Positions 41,093 to 49,749 of a DNA stretch of 49,749 nucleotides are shown here, one piece after another (positions within the stretch are counted from its first letter, which is position 1; each line of letters begins with the position of its first letter). The DNA lies in contig DDGC01000026.1 in the NCBI GenBank assembly GCA_002337455.1, positions 1 to 49,749 on the forward strand, written 5' to 3'. Both the position numbers and the translations under genes were made by a program. Under the pieces are notes generated by a model. The model was not told the origin of the DNA. It saw only the letters and a list, made by a program, of their open reading frames with translations, and made no database searches. This DNA comes from Rhizobiales bacterium UBA1912. Lineage in GTDB: Bacteria; Pseudomonadota; Alphaproteobacteria; Rhizobiales; Devosiaceae.

Positions 41093-44000
41093 TGCGTGTT
41101 CTCGCCGCCGCAATCGCTGCCGTCACGCTCGCCATGCCCGTCATGGCGCAGGAGGCAGAGCGCGAAAGCCTCATGGACATGCTGGCCCGCGCCACCCAGC
41201 TCAACGAGACCGAGCAACGCGGCGCGCTGGTCGGTTTTGTCGAAAACCAGATCTCCTCGCCCGACCGCCAGATCAGGCTCAACGGCATCGATGGCGCCCT
41301 TTCGTCCAACGCCTCGATCGACCAGATCACCATTTCCGATACCGAGGGCATCTGGCTGATCGTCGAAAACGCGACGCTGCAATGGAATCAGGGCGCCCTG
41401 CTGTTTGGGCGGCTGGAAATCCAGTCGCTTGCCGCCGATTCCATAGCCTATATCCGCAACCCGGTGTCCACCGAAGCCCCCGCTGCGCCATCCCCCGAGG
41501 CGGGCGGGTTCTCGGTGCCCGAATTGCCCGTCGCGGTCATTCTCGAAGACCTCTCGGTCCCCAATGTGCGCTTTGGCGAGCAGGTCTTTGGCCTGGGTTC
41601 GGAAATCTCGCTGGCCGGATCGATGACGCTGGATGGGGGCGCCATCGACGCCCAGCTCGACATCGTCCGGCTGGATGGTCCGGGTGGCACGCTCGACCTC
41701 GACCTGCAATATGCCAATGACACCCGTGAAATCGATCTCGGCCTCGACCTTATCGAGCCCGAGGACGGCATCGTCGCCAACCTCCTCAATATCGAGGGGC
41801 GTCCCGAAATCGCCCTGGGCCTGCAAGGCGCTGGACCCATCGACGATCTCGATATCACCCTGACCTTCGATGCCGATGGCAGCCGTATTTTGACCGGGGA
41901 AGGCACGCTCGATCAGACCGGTGAAGGCCTCGCCATCGCCGCCGATTTGAACGGCCCCCTGTCCACGGTCCTTCCCGTTGCCTACCGCGATTTCTTCGGC
42001 ACCGAGACGGCGCTTTCGCTCGAAGCGTTGATGCGCGACGCTGGCGGGTTTGAAGTCTCAAACCTTTCCCTCTCAGGGGGCGAGCTGTCCCTTTTGGCCA
42101 ACGCCGCCACCACGGCGGACGGCTTCTTGAACCGCCTCGACATAGCCGGCGAAATCTCGCCCGTCTCGGGCGAAACCGTCACCCTGCCGATGCCCGGGGC
42201 CTCTACGTCCATCCAGCGCGCCCGTTTCGATGTCGATTATGGCAATGAAGGCTCCGATCAATGGACGGGAAGCTTCGAACTGCTCGGCTTTTCCACACCC
42301 GATTTCGCCGCCCAGAGCCTGGTGCTCGACACTTCGGGCGTGGCCGCCGATCTCGACGATCCGGCTACCCGCCGCATCACCTTCAATGGCGACGGCATGC
42401 TCGAAGGCGTCACCTCGTCATCCGAAGAGATTTCGCAGGCGCTGGGCACGTCCTTCGGCTTTGGTCTGGCGGGCATGTGGGAAGCGGGAGAACCCATTAC
42501 GCTGGCCCAGCTCCGCCTCGTCGCTCAGGCGCTCAATTTCGAAGCCGCCGGCCAGATCGCCGATAATGTCTTCACCGGCGATCTCGCGCTCACGACCGAC
42601 TCCATCGCGCCCTTCTCGGGCCTTGCCGAACGCGATCTCTCGGGTGCCATCGCGCTCAATGCCACGGGAACGATTTCGCCCCTGTCGGGCGGGTTCGATC
42701 TCACGCTCATGGGCAATGGCACCGACCTGTCGGTCGATGACGATATCGCCGACAATCTGCTTGAAGGCACAGTGGCCCTTTCGGGCCGGGTGGCCCGCAA
42801 TGAAATAGGGCTTGAAGCGGAAAATTTCCGCATCGCCAATAACCAGGTGGAAATGGTCGCCGACGGCACCTACGCCACCGGTACCGCCGATTTCACCTTC
42901 GATCTGGCGCTGGCCGATCTTGCCCTGATCGATCCCGCAATGACAGGCCGCCTCACGGCGACGGGCACCGCGCGGGGTGCGGAGGGCAATATCGCGCTGA
43001 CCGCCGATATCGACATCCCCGAGGGCACGCTCGACGGGCGCACCCTGCGCAACGCCAATATCGGCTTTGACGGCACTTCAAGCGAAACCGGGCTTGTCGG
43101 CTCACTCGCCGGCGCCGCATCGCTCGATGGGTTCCGCATCACCCTCGCCAGCGAAATCGACAACAATGCCGAGCGCCTACGGCTGTCCGACATTACGTTT
43201 GACGCCCCCGGCACGGCGCTCTCGGGCAATCTCACCCGCTTTGCCAACGGCCTGCTCGACGGCCGGTTGACCCTCGATGCGCCCAATATCGAAACCGCCG
43301 CTTCCCTCGCGCTGGTCGAAGCGAGCGGTGCGGTCAATGCCGATATCGTCCTCGATCCGGAGGGCGAAACCCAGGGCGCCGAGCTCACGGCCGCCCTCAA
43401 CGCGGTAAGGTTCAACGACATCACAATCGGTTCGGCCAATGCTCAGGCGGTTGTCGCCGACCTGTTCGGCGTCCCGGTCATCGATGGGTCGATCAATGGC
43501 GCCGATATCGTTGCGGCAGGCACAGAAATTCAGTCGGTTTCGCTCACCGCAACGTCCAGTCAGGAGACGACGCAGTTCTCGGGCAATGCGGCGCTCAACG
43601 CCGGAACCGAACTGACCCTTGCCGGCTTGCTCGAACCCATCGCCGACGGCTACCGCGTGGCGCTCGACAGTTTCCGGCTCACCCAGGGCCAGCTGGCCGC
43701 AAGCCTCGCCCGCCCGGCCGAACTGACAGTCGCCAATGAGGCTGTGTCGTTCTCGGGGATCGAACTGGCCGTCGGCTCGGGCCGCATCAGCGCAACTGGC
43801 AGCGCCGGGCAAAGTCTCGATATAGCCCTCGATGTTACAGCTCTTCCGCTCAATATCGCCAATACCATTGTCCCCGATCTGGGGCTGGCTGGGACCGTGT
43901 CCGGCACCGCGCAGATCTCAGGCGAAGCCAGCGATCCGCGCGCCAGTTTCTCGGTTGAAGCGAGCGGCATCAACGCCGCCGCGATCTCCGACTTCGGCAT

Positions 44001-45429
44001 CGCACCGCTTTCGCTCTCCGCCCAGGGCAGCTTTGCCGATAACACGATCACCCTTTCGCAGGCCCGCGCCAACGGGTCGGGTGGGCTCAGCGCAACCGCA
44101 CAGGGCACCATCCCGCTCGAAGGGGCGGGGCTCAACATCGCCGTCAACGGCTCGGCGCCGCTCTCGCTCGCCAACCGGTTTGTCGCAGATCGTGGCGCCC
44201 AGATCTCGGGCACCGCAACACTCAACGCCAGGGTCACCGGACGCATCGACAATCCGCAGTTTTCGGGCACGGTTTCGGTCGCCAATGGCGAGTTTATCGA
44301 TCCCGGCCTTGCGCTGCGGCTGGTCGGCATCACCGGCAACGCCGCGCTCACCGCAGATCGGGTGACCATCAACACCCTCACCGCCAACCTCGCCACCGGC
44401 GGCTCGGTTTCGGCCTCGGGCTTTGTCGGGCTCAATGCGGGCCTCAATTCCGATATCGCGATCAATTTCGATCAGGCGCGCTATGCCGATGGCAATCTTG
44501 TTGTCGCTACGCTCAACGGCAATCTGCGGCTCACCGGCCCCATCGCCAATGGCGGGCGGCTGGCCGGCAATATCGCCGTCGCCCGTGCCGACATCACCGT
44601 TCCCGATGGCTTTGGCGGTGCGGTGAGCGTCATCGATGTCGATCATGTCCGCCCACCATCGCCTGTGGCTGCCACCCTGGCGCGGGCCCGTATCGACCAG
44701 CGCGCGTCGAGCACCACCACGCCCGGCGTACCGCTGGAACTCGCCATCTCCATTTCTGCACCCAATCAGGTGTTCATCCGCGGCCGCGGGCTTGATGCAG
44801 AAGTGGGCGGCGCAGTACAGATCAACGGCAATGTGGCCAGTATCCAGCCGGTCGGCGGGCTCGAGCTGATCCGGGGTCGTCTGTCGATCCTGGGCCAGCG
44901 CATCGACTTCGACGAAGGCACCGTCACCCTGATCGGCGATCTCGACCCCTTCATCAATCTCGTCGCGCGTACCGAGGGCAGTGACATCACAGTCATCGTC
45001 ACCGTGTCGGGCCGCGCCTCTTCGCCCGAGGTCACCTTTTCGTCCGATCCCATGTTACCGCAGGATGAAGTGCTGGCCCGTCTGATCTTTGATCGCGGCG
45101 TCGGCGAACTCTCGCCGCTGCAACTGGCCCAACTGGCCGCGGCGGCCGCGGAACTGGCCGGTGGTGGCAGCGGCTCGGGCTCGCTGCTCGGCTCGCTGCG
45201 CGAGGCCGCAGGGCTCGACGATCTCGACATCGTCACCGATTCCGAAGGCAATGTCGGCGTGCGGGCCGGCGCTTATATCGACGACAACATCTATCTCGGT
45301 GTGGAAGCAGGGGCAGGGGAAAGCCGCGTTACCATCGATCTCGATATCACCGAGCAGTTGCGCGCCCGCGGCACCACCAGCACGACCGGAAATTCCGGCA
45401 TCGGGCTGTTCTACGAGCAGGACTATTAG
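41092..45429 (+). CDS. tamB: Translocation and assembly module protein TamB (AsmA-like)
   Basis: This 1445-residue periplasm-spanning protein partners TamA and, as in other AsmA-like proteins, probably forms a long beta-taco groove for phospholipids or for inserting outer-membrane proteins. It consists of repeated beta-strand units over nearly its whole length and ends in the DUF490/TamB domain (about 1120-1445: ELIRGRLSILGQRIDFDEGTV, LPQDEVLARLIFDRGVGELSPLQLAQLAAA, GIGLFYEQDY). The N-terminus MRVLAAAIAAVTLAMPVMAQ looks like a cleavable signal peptide with an AQ cleavage site rather than the uncleaved anchor of E. coli TamB. ATG 41092 overlaps the tamA stop. A terminator follows. Confidence 0.92.
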   Translation: MRVLAAAIAAVTLAMPVMAQEAERESLMDMLARATQLNETEQRGALVGFVENQISSPDRQIRLNGIDGALSSNASIDQITISDTEGIWLIVENATLQWNQGALLFGRLEIQSLAADSIAYIRNPVSTEAPAAPSPEAGGFSVPELPVAVILEDLSVPNVRFGEQVFGLGSEISLAGSMTLDGGAIDAQLDIVRLDGPGGTLDLDLQYANDTREIDLGLDLIEPEDGIVANLLNIEGRPEIALGLQGAGPIDDLDITLTFDADGSRILTGEGTLDQTGEGLAIAADLNGPLSTVLPVAYRDFFGTETALSLEALMRDAGGFEVSNLSLSGGELSLLANAATTADGFLNRLDIAGEISPVSGETVTLPMPGASTSIQRARFDVDYGNEGSDQWTGSFELLGFSTPDFAAQSLVLDTSGVAADLDDPATRRITFNGDGMLEGVTSSSEEISQALGTSFGFGLAGMWEAGEPITLAQLRLVAQALNFEAAGQIADNVFTGDLALTTDSIAPFSGLAERDLSGAIALNATGTISPLSGGFDLTLMGNGTDLSVDDDIADNLLEGTVALSGRVARNEIGLEAENFRIANNQVEMVADGTYATGTADFTFDLALADLALIDPAMTGRLTATGTARGAEGNIALTADIDIPEGTLDGRTLRNANIGFDGTSSETGLVGSLAGAASLDGFRITLASEIDNNAERLRLSDITFDAPGTALSGNLTRFANGLLDGRLTLDAPNIETAASLALVEASGAVNADIVLDPEGETQGAELTAALNAVRFNDITIGSANAQAVVADLFGVPVIDGSINGADIVAAGTEIQSVSLTATSSQETTQFSGNAALNAGTELTLAGLLEPIADGYRVALDSFRLTQGQLAASLARPAELTVANEAVSFSGIELAVGSGRISATGSAGQSLDIALDVTALPLNIANTIVPDLGLAGTVSGTAQISGEASDPRASFSVEASGINAAAISDFGIAPLSLSAQGSFADNTITLSQARANGSGGLSATAQGTIPLEGAGLNIAVNGSAPLSLANRFVADRGAQISGTATLNARVTGRIDNPQFSGTVSVANGEFIDPGLALRLVGITGNAALTADRVTINTLTANLATGGSVSASGFVGLNAGLNSDIAINFDQARYADGNLVVATLNGNLRLTGPIANGGRLAGNIAVARADITVPDGFGGAVSVIDVDHVRPPSPVAATLARARIDQRASSTTTPGVPLELAISISAPNQVFIRGRGLDAEVGGAVQINGNVASIQPVGGLELIRGRLSILGQRIDFDEGTVTLIGDLDPFINLVARTEGSDITVIVTVSGRASSPEVTFSSDPMLPQDEVLARLIFDRGVGELSPLQLAQLAAAAAELAGGGSGSGSLLGSLREAAGLDDLDIVTDSEGNVGVRAGAYIDDNIYLGVEAGAGESRVTIDLDITEQLRARGTTSTTGNSGIGLFYEQDY

Positions 45430-45485
45430 AGCCGTTCAATAAAAGTGCAGTGCCAGCCCATGATGGCGTTGGCAGCGACCATATC

Positions 45486-45525
45486 GGGCGTCGGTGTGTC
45501 ATGTGACGCCCCGGCGCCCTTTTTT
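45486..45525 (+). terminator. Terminator of tamAB
   Basis: GGGCGTCGG (45486-45494) pairs with CCGGCGCCC (45511-45519) with one U-G wobble, followed directly by TTTTTT (45520-45525). It lies 57 bases after the tamB stop. Confidence 0.75.
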
Positions 45526-45556
45526 CGTTCTCTGTGCTCTCGCTTTGGCCGGCAGT

Positions 45557-45582
45557 GGAACCAACACGGCCCCATGACTCTT
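45557..45582 (+). promoter_or_regulatory. Possible EcfG-type general-stress promoter
   Basis: GGAAC (45557-45561) matches the -35 of alphaproteobacterial EcfG promoters; 17 bases later TCTT replaces the usual CGTT. The element lies about 50 bases before the small membrane-protein genes, which are the kind of targets EcfG controls. The -10 is poor. Confidence 0.3.
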
Positions 45583-45633
45583 ATTCCCCTCGATAAATAA
45601 CCGCACACGAAGTGCAGTGAGGGAAAAGCGTAA

Positions 45634-45711
45634 ATGTTCAAAGGACTTTTGCTTTGGATGATCGGCATACCATTGCCCTTGATCATCCTGCTTCTGATTT
45701 TCGTGCTTTAG
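45634..45711 (+). CDS. 25-residue hydrophobic membrane peptide
   Basis: ATG 45634 behind GAGGGA encodes MFKGLLLWMIGIPLPLIILL plus five residues (IFVL-type end) and stops at TAG 45709-45711. It is essentially one transmembrane helix with a central GIPLP kink. Very short single-helix proteins of this kind (MxKxxLLWxIGIPxP) occur in many proteobacteria, often near stress genes; no mechanism is established here. It precedes a second tiny membrane gene and a PhnA-like/YrzE-like membrane protein. Confidence 0.6.
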   Translation: MFKGLLLWMIGIPLPLIILLLIFVL

Positions 45712-45783
45712 ATGCTGCACGCAATACCAGAGCGATCAATATTTCCCCGTCCGGTGCGCGGGTAAAACATACGGAGAACGACA

Positions 45784-45858
45784 ATGAATTCCATCATCTA
45801 TCTCGTCGGCCTCGTGGTCGTGGTCATGGCCATCCTGTCCTTCATCGGCCTCGCTTGA
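45784..45858 (+). CDS. 24-residue hydrophobic membrane peptide
   Basis: ATG 45784 after CGGAGAACGACA encodes MNSIIYLVGLVVVVMAILSF and IGLA, with stop TGA at 45856-45858. It is a single predicted transmembrane helix and the ribosome-binding site is good. It starts 72 bases after the previous tiny gene and ends 26 bases before the larger membrane protein gene, so the three probably form one transcript. Confidence 0.6.
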   Translation: MNSIIYLVGLVVVVMAILSFIGLA

Positions 45859-45884
45859 GCGCCACACCAAAAGGACATACGCCC

Positions 45885-46778
45885 ATGACGACAATAACGC
45901 CCACCGAGCCCGCAACCGCCCAGGAAAACTCTTCCTATGTTGATTGGCCGGCCATTCTGGCGGGCGGCATCGTCGCCGCCGCCATTTCCTTCGTCCTGCT
46001 CGCCTTCGGCTCGGCCATCGGGTTGACCATGACAAACCCGTTCGGGCGCGAAGGTGTTTCCTTGTTCTGGATTGCCATCGCCATGGCCATCTGGGTCATA
46101 TGGGTGCAGGTATCCGCGCTGATGATCGGCGGCTATCTCACCGGCCGCATGCGCAAGCGCAATTATGACGCGACCGAAGACGAGTCCGACATTCGCGACG
46201 GCTTCCACGGCCTTCTGGTCTGGGCCACTGCCGTTGTCTTTACAGCAATTCTCGCTTTTGGCGGTATCGGCACTGTTGCCAACAGCCTCGGCGCAGCCGT
46301 CGGTGGCGCCGCACAGGGTGCAGGAGCCGCCGCCGGGCAGGCGATCAGCGATGAAGCTGGTCCGTTCCAGTCGAGCATCGACCGTCTGCTGCGCACTGCA
46401 ACGGCCACTGAAGGCGATGCGGCAGCAACCCGCGACGAAGTCGGCCGCATCCTGATCGATGGCGTGACCGGTGAAGGGGTGTCCGAAGATGACCGCGCCT
46501 ATCTCGCTCAACTGGTCGCGGCCCGCACCAATCTTGGCGAGGCTGAAGCCCAGACACGCGTCGATGAAACCATCGCCCAGGCCCAGGCGGTGCAAGAAGA
46601 CGTCGTTGCTGCTGCCGAACAGGCTCGGACCGTAGGCATTCTCGGCGCTTTCCTGACGGCCGCTTCGCTCGCCATCGGCGCTGCGGGCGCCTGGTTTGCC
46701 GCAATCACGGGCGGCAATCACCGCGACAAGCACACGGTTACGGCCTTCTTCGCCCGCCGGCGTACGCCCGTCGCCTGA
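45885..46778 (+). CDS. Membrane protein of the PhnA-like/YrzE-like type
   Basis: This 297-residue integral membrane protein of unknown function starts at ATG 45885 after AAAAGGA. Hydrophobic segments are ILAGGIVAAAISFVLLAFGSAIGL, FWIAIAMAIWVIWVQVSALMIGG, LLVWATAVVFTAILAFGGIG, and a last one near the C-terminus (TVGILGAFLTAASLAIGAAGAWFAAI). A soluble, Ala/Glu/Asp-rich loop of about 110 residues separates the third and fourth. Relatives are often named PhnA-like, without evidence for phosphonate metabolism. Neighbouring tiny membrane proteins suggest an envelope-stress role. Confidence 0.65.
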   Translation: MTTITPTEPATAQENSSYVDWPAILAGGIVAAAISFVLLAFGSAIGLTMTNPFGREGVSLFWIAIAMAIWVIWVQVSALMIGGYLTGRMRKRNYDATEDESDIRDGFHGLLVWATAVVFTAILAFGGIGTVANSLGAAVGGAAQGAGAAAGQAISDEAGPFQSSIDRLLRTATATEGDAAATRDEVGRILIDGVTGEGVSEDDRAYLAQLVAARTNLGEAEAQTRVDETIAQAQAVQEDVVAAAEQARTVGILGAFLTAASLAIGAAGAWFAAITGGNHRDKHTVTAFFARRRTPVA

Positions 46779-46802
46779 TTGCAAAGTAACCTGAAAACAA
46801 AA

Positions 46803-46829
46803 AGCCCCGCTGCACTGGCGGGGCTTTTT
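46803..46829. terminator. Bidirectional terminator
   Basis: AGCCCCGC (46803-46810), loop TGCACTG, GCGGGGCT (46818-46825), with TTTTT on the right and an A run on the left (46799-46803). It serves both the membrane-protein gene and the convergent MCP gene. Confidence 0.88.
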
Positions 46830-46839
46830 CGGTGTCGCG

Positions 46840-49173
46840 CTAGAATTCGGACCAGTCGGTCGCAAGCGCCGTGTTGCCCGCGCTGGTATGGCGGGGCGGC
46901 TGCGTTAAAGCGCCTGCCTCTTCGGTCTGGTCGATCTCCCACGCTGTCATATCGTTGCCCACAGCGTTGCCATCGATCGTAAAGCGGGCAACGATGCCGT
47001 CCAGCGTCGTCACCTGCGCCTCGGTCTGCTCGATCGTCGCGTTGGTTTCCTCAACCAGCGCAGCGTTATGCTGGGTCATCTCGTCGAGCAACCGCACGGC
47101 GGAGGACACTTCGGAAATCGCCGAAGCCTGCTCGCGGCTGGCCGTGGAAATGCCGCCCATGATCTCGGCGTTCTCGATCACCGCCTCGCGGATTTCCCGC
47201 AGCGTTTCGGTGGCCTGAGCAACAAGCCTGGACCCGCCGCCCACCTCGTTCGCGCTTTCTTCGATCAGCACCTTGACCTCCGAAGAGGCCTGAGCGGCAG
47301 ATTGCGCCAGCCGGCGCACTTCGACAGCCACCACGGCAAATCCCTTGCCCGCTTCCCCCGCCCGTGCCGCTTCCACCGAAGCGTTCAAGGCCAGAAGGTT
47401 GGTCTGGAAGGCGATGTCGTCGATCATCTTGATGATGTCGGAAACCTTTGCCGAGGACGTCGTGATGCGCTCCATGGCCTGATTGGCCTCGCCCATCACC
47501 GTGCCGCCCTTTTGGGCCAGATCGGAGGCAGCGCGGGTCTTGTCCAGCGCGTCCTGCGCGTTCTGCGCGTTACCGGTCACGGCGACGGCCAGCTGTTCCA
47601 TCGACGCCGAAGTCTCTTCAATCGTTGCTGCCTGCCGCGTCGTGCGCTCGGACAAATCGTTGGCACCCGAAAGGATCTCGCCCGTCGCGATCTTGAGCGC
47701 CCGCGAAGTGTCCTTGAGCCGCCCGACGATATCGGCAAACGTGTCGGCCATCGCGTTGGTGTCGTCCTTGAGCTGTGCGAATGCGCCCTCATAGGCCCCG
47801 TTTACCCGCAGCGACAGATCGGCATCGGCCATGGCCGAAAGCACCTGCCCGGTTTCCGAAAGCCCCCGGTCCACGATTTCCATCACCATGTTGACGCTTT
47901 GCGCAAAGCTCTCGAGTTCGGGGTCGTCATACCGAACGTCGACCCGCCCGGAAAAATCCCCGGCCACGGCGGCCGAAACCACGGTCTTGATGCGGGCCTG
48001 CAAATCGGCGCGGATGCGATGCTCTTCAGCGTCCTTTGCAGCCGTCCGGGCCTTTTCGCTGTCCATGTCGCGCATGGCGCGGCCATTGTCGCGGAACACG
48101 GTCAGCGCTTCGACCATCTGGCCCACTTCATGGCGCTGGCGCTGGTCGAGCTCCAGATCGAGGTCGCCATCGGCAAGCTGGCGCATGCGCCCGGCAATTT
48201 GCTTGATGGTGCCCGACAATCCCCGGCCGATGATCACCGCCAATACGATACCGATAATCAGCGCCCCGATACCGGCGATCAGAACGACGTTGAGCGTCGT
48301 CGCCGCCATCGCCGCACCCGAAGGCCCAAGCGCATCCTGGCGCGCCTGCACCGAGGCCAGCATGGCGCCAAACGCTTCCTGCATCTGCGGTCCGAGCACG
48401 TCGAGCTGTCCGCTCATCACAGCATTGCGGGCGGCGGTCGCTTCAGCCAGGCTCCCGGCCTGCGCCATATAAGTATCGAGCCCTTCCATCATGCGATTGG
48501 CCGTCGCCTTCTGGGAATTGGAAATCACCGCATCGTGCAGCTTTTGCAAATTCTCTTTGGCAAAGGCCGCATTTTCGGCCGCCACCTCCAGCCGCGCCGG
48601 ATCGGCGGTCAAAAGGAACTGCTCGACCTCAAACTGGGTGAGGATCGTTGACTGCACGCCAAACCCGGCCGAACCCGTGGCGTTGAAATTGCCGCTCACC
48701 GCCCGCAGCGCCGCCGTGGAATCGGCGCGCAGCTCGTCGCCCACGGCACGCAACTCGATAACCTCGGCATCGATCTGGGACTGGAGTTCGGTCATTTCGA
48801 CAAAGGCGGCCTCATAGGCCTGCGCCGAGCTGGCAAATTCGGCAATCGCCGCCTCTGTCTCCGCGTCCCCTTCGAAAACTGCCATGATTTCCGGGTCGTG
48901 CGACTGAAGCGTTGCAATGCGATCGGCCAATGCCTGGGCTTTTTCCGCCGAGGTTTCCAGCCGATAGTCGAGATCGGCCAGCCGGGCTGCCGAAAGCTGC
49001 TCGACAAAGCCCGAGATCGCCAGGGTCTGCCGCGCGGCGCCCCGATAATCCATGAAGGTTTGCGATACCGCGCTTACCCCGAAATAGGCAAATGCCACAA
49101 TCGCAGCCAAAAGCGCGATCATCGCGCCGAACGATGCGTAGATGCGCTGCGCCACGCTAAGTCTGGACAGCAT
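46840..49173 (-). CDS. Transmembrane methyl-accepting chemotaxis protein with DWSEF tail
   Basis: This 777-residue receptor starts at ATG 49173 (MLSRLSVAQR, preceded by AAGGGGG). TM1 covers about 12-32 and TM2 about 292-316. The periplasmic part between them is a helical-bimodular-size (about 255-residue) sensor. HAMP follows TM2 and a second HAMP-like unit lies near 395-490. The signalling tip is IDDIAFQTNLLALNASVEAARAGEAGKGFAVVAVEV. The protein ends DWSEF, fitting the xWxxF pentapeptide that docks CheR/CheB on high-abundance receptors. It is encoded 15 kb from the che operon and probably feeds into it. Confidence 0.92.
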   Translation of the reverse strand: MLSRLSVAQRIYASFGAMIALLAAIVAFAYFGVSAVSQTFMDYRGAARQTLAISGFVEQLSAARLADLDYRLETSAEKAQALADRIATLQSHDPEIMAVFEGDAETEAAIAEFASSAQAYEAAFVEMTELQSQIDAEVIELRAVGDELRADSTAALRAVSGNFNATGSAGFGVQSTILTQFEVEQFLLTADPARLEVAAENAAFAKENLQKLHDAVISNSQKATANRMMEGLDTYMAQAGSLAEATAARNAVMSGQLDVLGPQMQEAFGAMLASVQARQDALGPSGAAMAATTLNVVLIAGIGALIIGIVLAVIIGRGLSGTIKQIAGRMRQLADGDLDLELDQRQRHEVGQMVEALTVFRDNGRAMRDMDSEKARTAAKDAEEHRIRADLQARIKTVVSAAVAGDFSGRVDVRYDDPELESFAQSVNMVMEIVDRGLSETGQVLSAMADADLSLRVNGAYEGAFAQLKDDTNAMADTFADIVGRLKDTSRALKIATGEILSGANDLSERTTRQAATIEETSASMEQLAVAVTGNAQNAQDALDKTRAASDLAQKGGTVMGEANQAMERITTSSAKVSDIIKMIDDIAFQTNLLALNASVEAARAGEAGKGFAVVAVEVRRLAQSAAQASSEVKVLIEESANEVGGGSRLVAQATETLREIREAVIENAEIMGGISTASREQASAISEVSSAVRLLDEMTQHNAALVEETNATIEQTEAQVTTLDGIVARFTIDGNAVGNDMTAWEIDQTEEAGALTQPPRHTSAGNTALATDWSEF

Positions 49174-49675
49174 GATATCGGCCCCCTTGTCCCTTCTGGG
49201 ATAATGCGTAAGGACAGTAAGAGCGATCGGGGTTAATGAAGGTTCAATTTGAGCCCGAAAGCCGCACAATAATGACGGCTTAGCGCGCACAAAACTGGAC
49301 CTGCCCCCTTTTTAGGCGGTTTTGACAATTGGGCCCGTCGCCGGCCCCAATTGCATACATGTTCGGCGGGTCAAGTTCAGGATGCCCGCGCATAGTCGAC
49401 CGCCGGATTCACTGGCTCAGCATCGGCCACGATGCGGAATACATTGGCGGTATCGTCGGGGGCGCGCGTGGCGACCGAACTGCGCATACCCAGCATGATG
49501 ACCCGTTTCGACAATGGTTATTTAAGGCGTGCCCCTGCACTAAAACCTATGTGTTAACGAGCTTCAAATTTGATTGTCATTGAGCCGCCATGTAACGGCG
49601 TCAACGCGCGATCCGCTTGGCTCCATGCCGTAATGCGAAGAATTTGCGAAAAATGCCGATGCCGGTGTCACAAAC
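49174..49675. other. Gene-free stretch
   Basis: No supported gene. CAATTGGG (49326-49333) and CCCAATTG (49346-49353) form an inverted repeat next to TTGACA (49322-49327), which may be a regulatory site of unknown partner. Open frames here have no family features. Confidence 0.4.
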
Positions 49676-49698
49676 AAAAAGGCGGCCTTGCGGCCACC
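49676..49698 (-). terminator. Minus-strand terminator for a gene beyond the right edge
   Basis: Read on the minus strand: GGTGGCC, GCAA tetraloop, GGCCGCC, then TTTTT (49680-49676). One G-U wobble is present. A TGA at 49735-49733, preceded in frame by codons for LAPR, may be the end of the gene it serves, but only 14 bases of that gene would be in the window. Confidence 0.65.
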
Positions 49699-49749
49699 TT
49701 TGCATGTGCGTACGGCAGGTCGGGCAATGGGCTCAGCGCGGAGCGAGCA

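Noticed and set aside
39551..41113. 520-codon open frame antisense to tamA
   Set aside because: Same codon-bias effect; the plus strand encodes an Omp85 protein with POTRA domains and a terminal Phe.
47068..48651. 527-codon plus-strand open frame opposite the second MCP
   Set aside because: No domain and no ribosome-binding site; the minus strand encodes a canonical receptor.
49329..49583. 84-codon open frame near the right end
   Set aside because: No ribosome-binding site, begins inside an inverted repeat, and has low-quality composition.

Overview
The window looks like the chromosome of a GC-rich, halotolerant alphaproteobacterium of the Hyphomicrobiales. A Devosiaceae member (Devosia or Pelagibacterium type) is my best guess, from the ectABCD-ask operon with an EctR-type MarR regulator, an alphaproteobacterial chemotaxis operon, a TamA/TamB pair and Rhizobiales-style intergenic palindromes. 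The genus is inference.

Region 1 (1-6984) is the right-hand part of an integrated genomic island. It holds remnants of IS66 and IS3 (IS407-type) elements, the N-terminal nuclease piece of a type ISP/helicase-like restriction protein fused in frame to a transposase remnant, a serine resolvase, three small unknown genes (two of them apparently paralogous), a complete IS3-family element with matching terminal repeats (4270-5491), and an excisionase-integrase pair. It ends in a 3' fragment of tRNA-Arg(CCG), which marks the probable attachment site at 6936-6984.

Region 2 (7140-20181) is a catabolic and uptake locus. On the minus strand lie a GntR regulator, a dipeptide-type solute-binding protein, a creatinase-like (probably metal-free) M24 hydrolase, two permeases, an AspA/AstE-type zinc deacylase, two ABC ATPases and a metal-dependent amidohydrolase, followed by a small exported TPR protein. 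An aldo/keto reductase and a DUF885 hydrolase diverge on the plus strand. Import and stepwise hydrolysis of a small amidine, lactam or acyl-amino-acid compound would fit, with a hydrolase/deacylase pairing like the EutD/EutE (DoeA/DoeB) pair of ectoine degradation. The substrate is not visible in the sequence.

Region 3 (20280-31457) is a chemotaxis operon: an HD-GYP response regulator, a STAS protein, CheY, CheA, CheW, a transmembrane MCP, a second CheW, CheR, CheB, and a 574-residue soluble MCP-like protein. That last protein carries a CheZ-like DxxxQ motif and an acidic C-terminal tail, making it a candidate CheY-P phosphatase.

Region 4 (31454-37313) is the ectoine/hydroxyectoine biosynthesis operon ectABCD-ask with divergent ectR, two candidate MarR operators and a strong terminator. 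Palindromic repeats sit directly before ectB and ectC, and a third copy precedes the DUF885 gene.

Region 5 (37321-49749) carries an RluA-type pseudouridine synthase, an exported lytic transglycosylase, tamA-tamB, a small stress-type membrane gene group (25, 24 and 297 residues), and a second MCP ending in a CheR/CheB-docking-like DWSEF tail. The rest is intergenic, with a minus-strand terminator probably belonging to a gene beyond the right edge.
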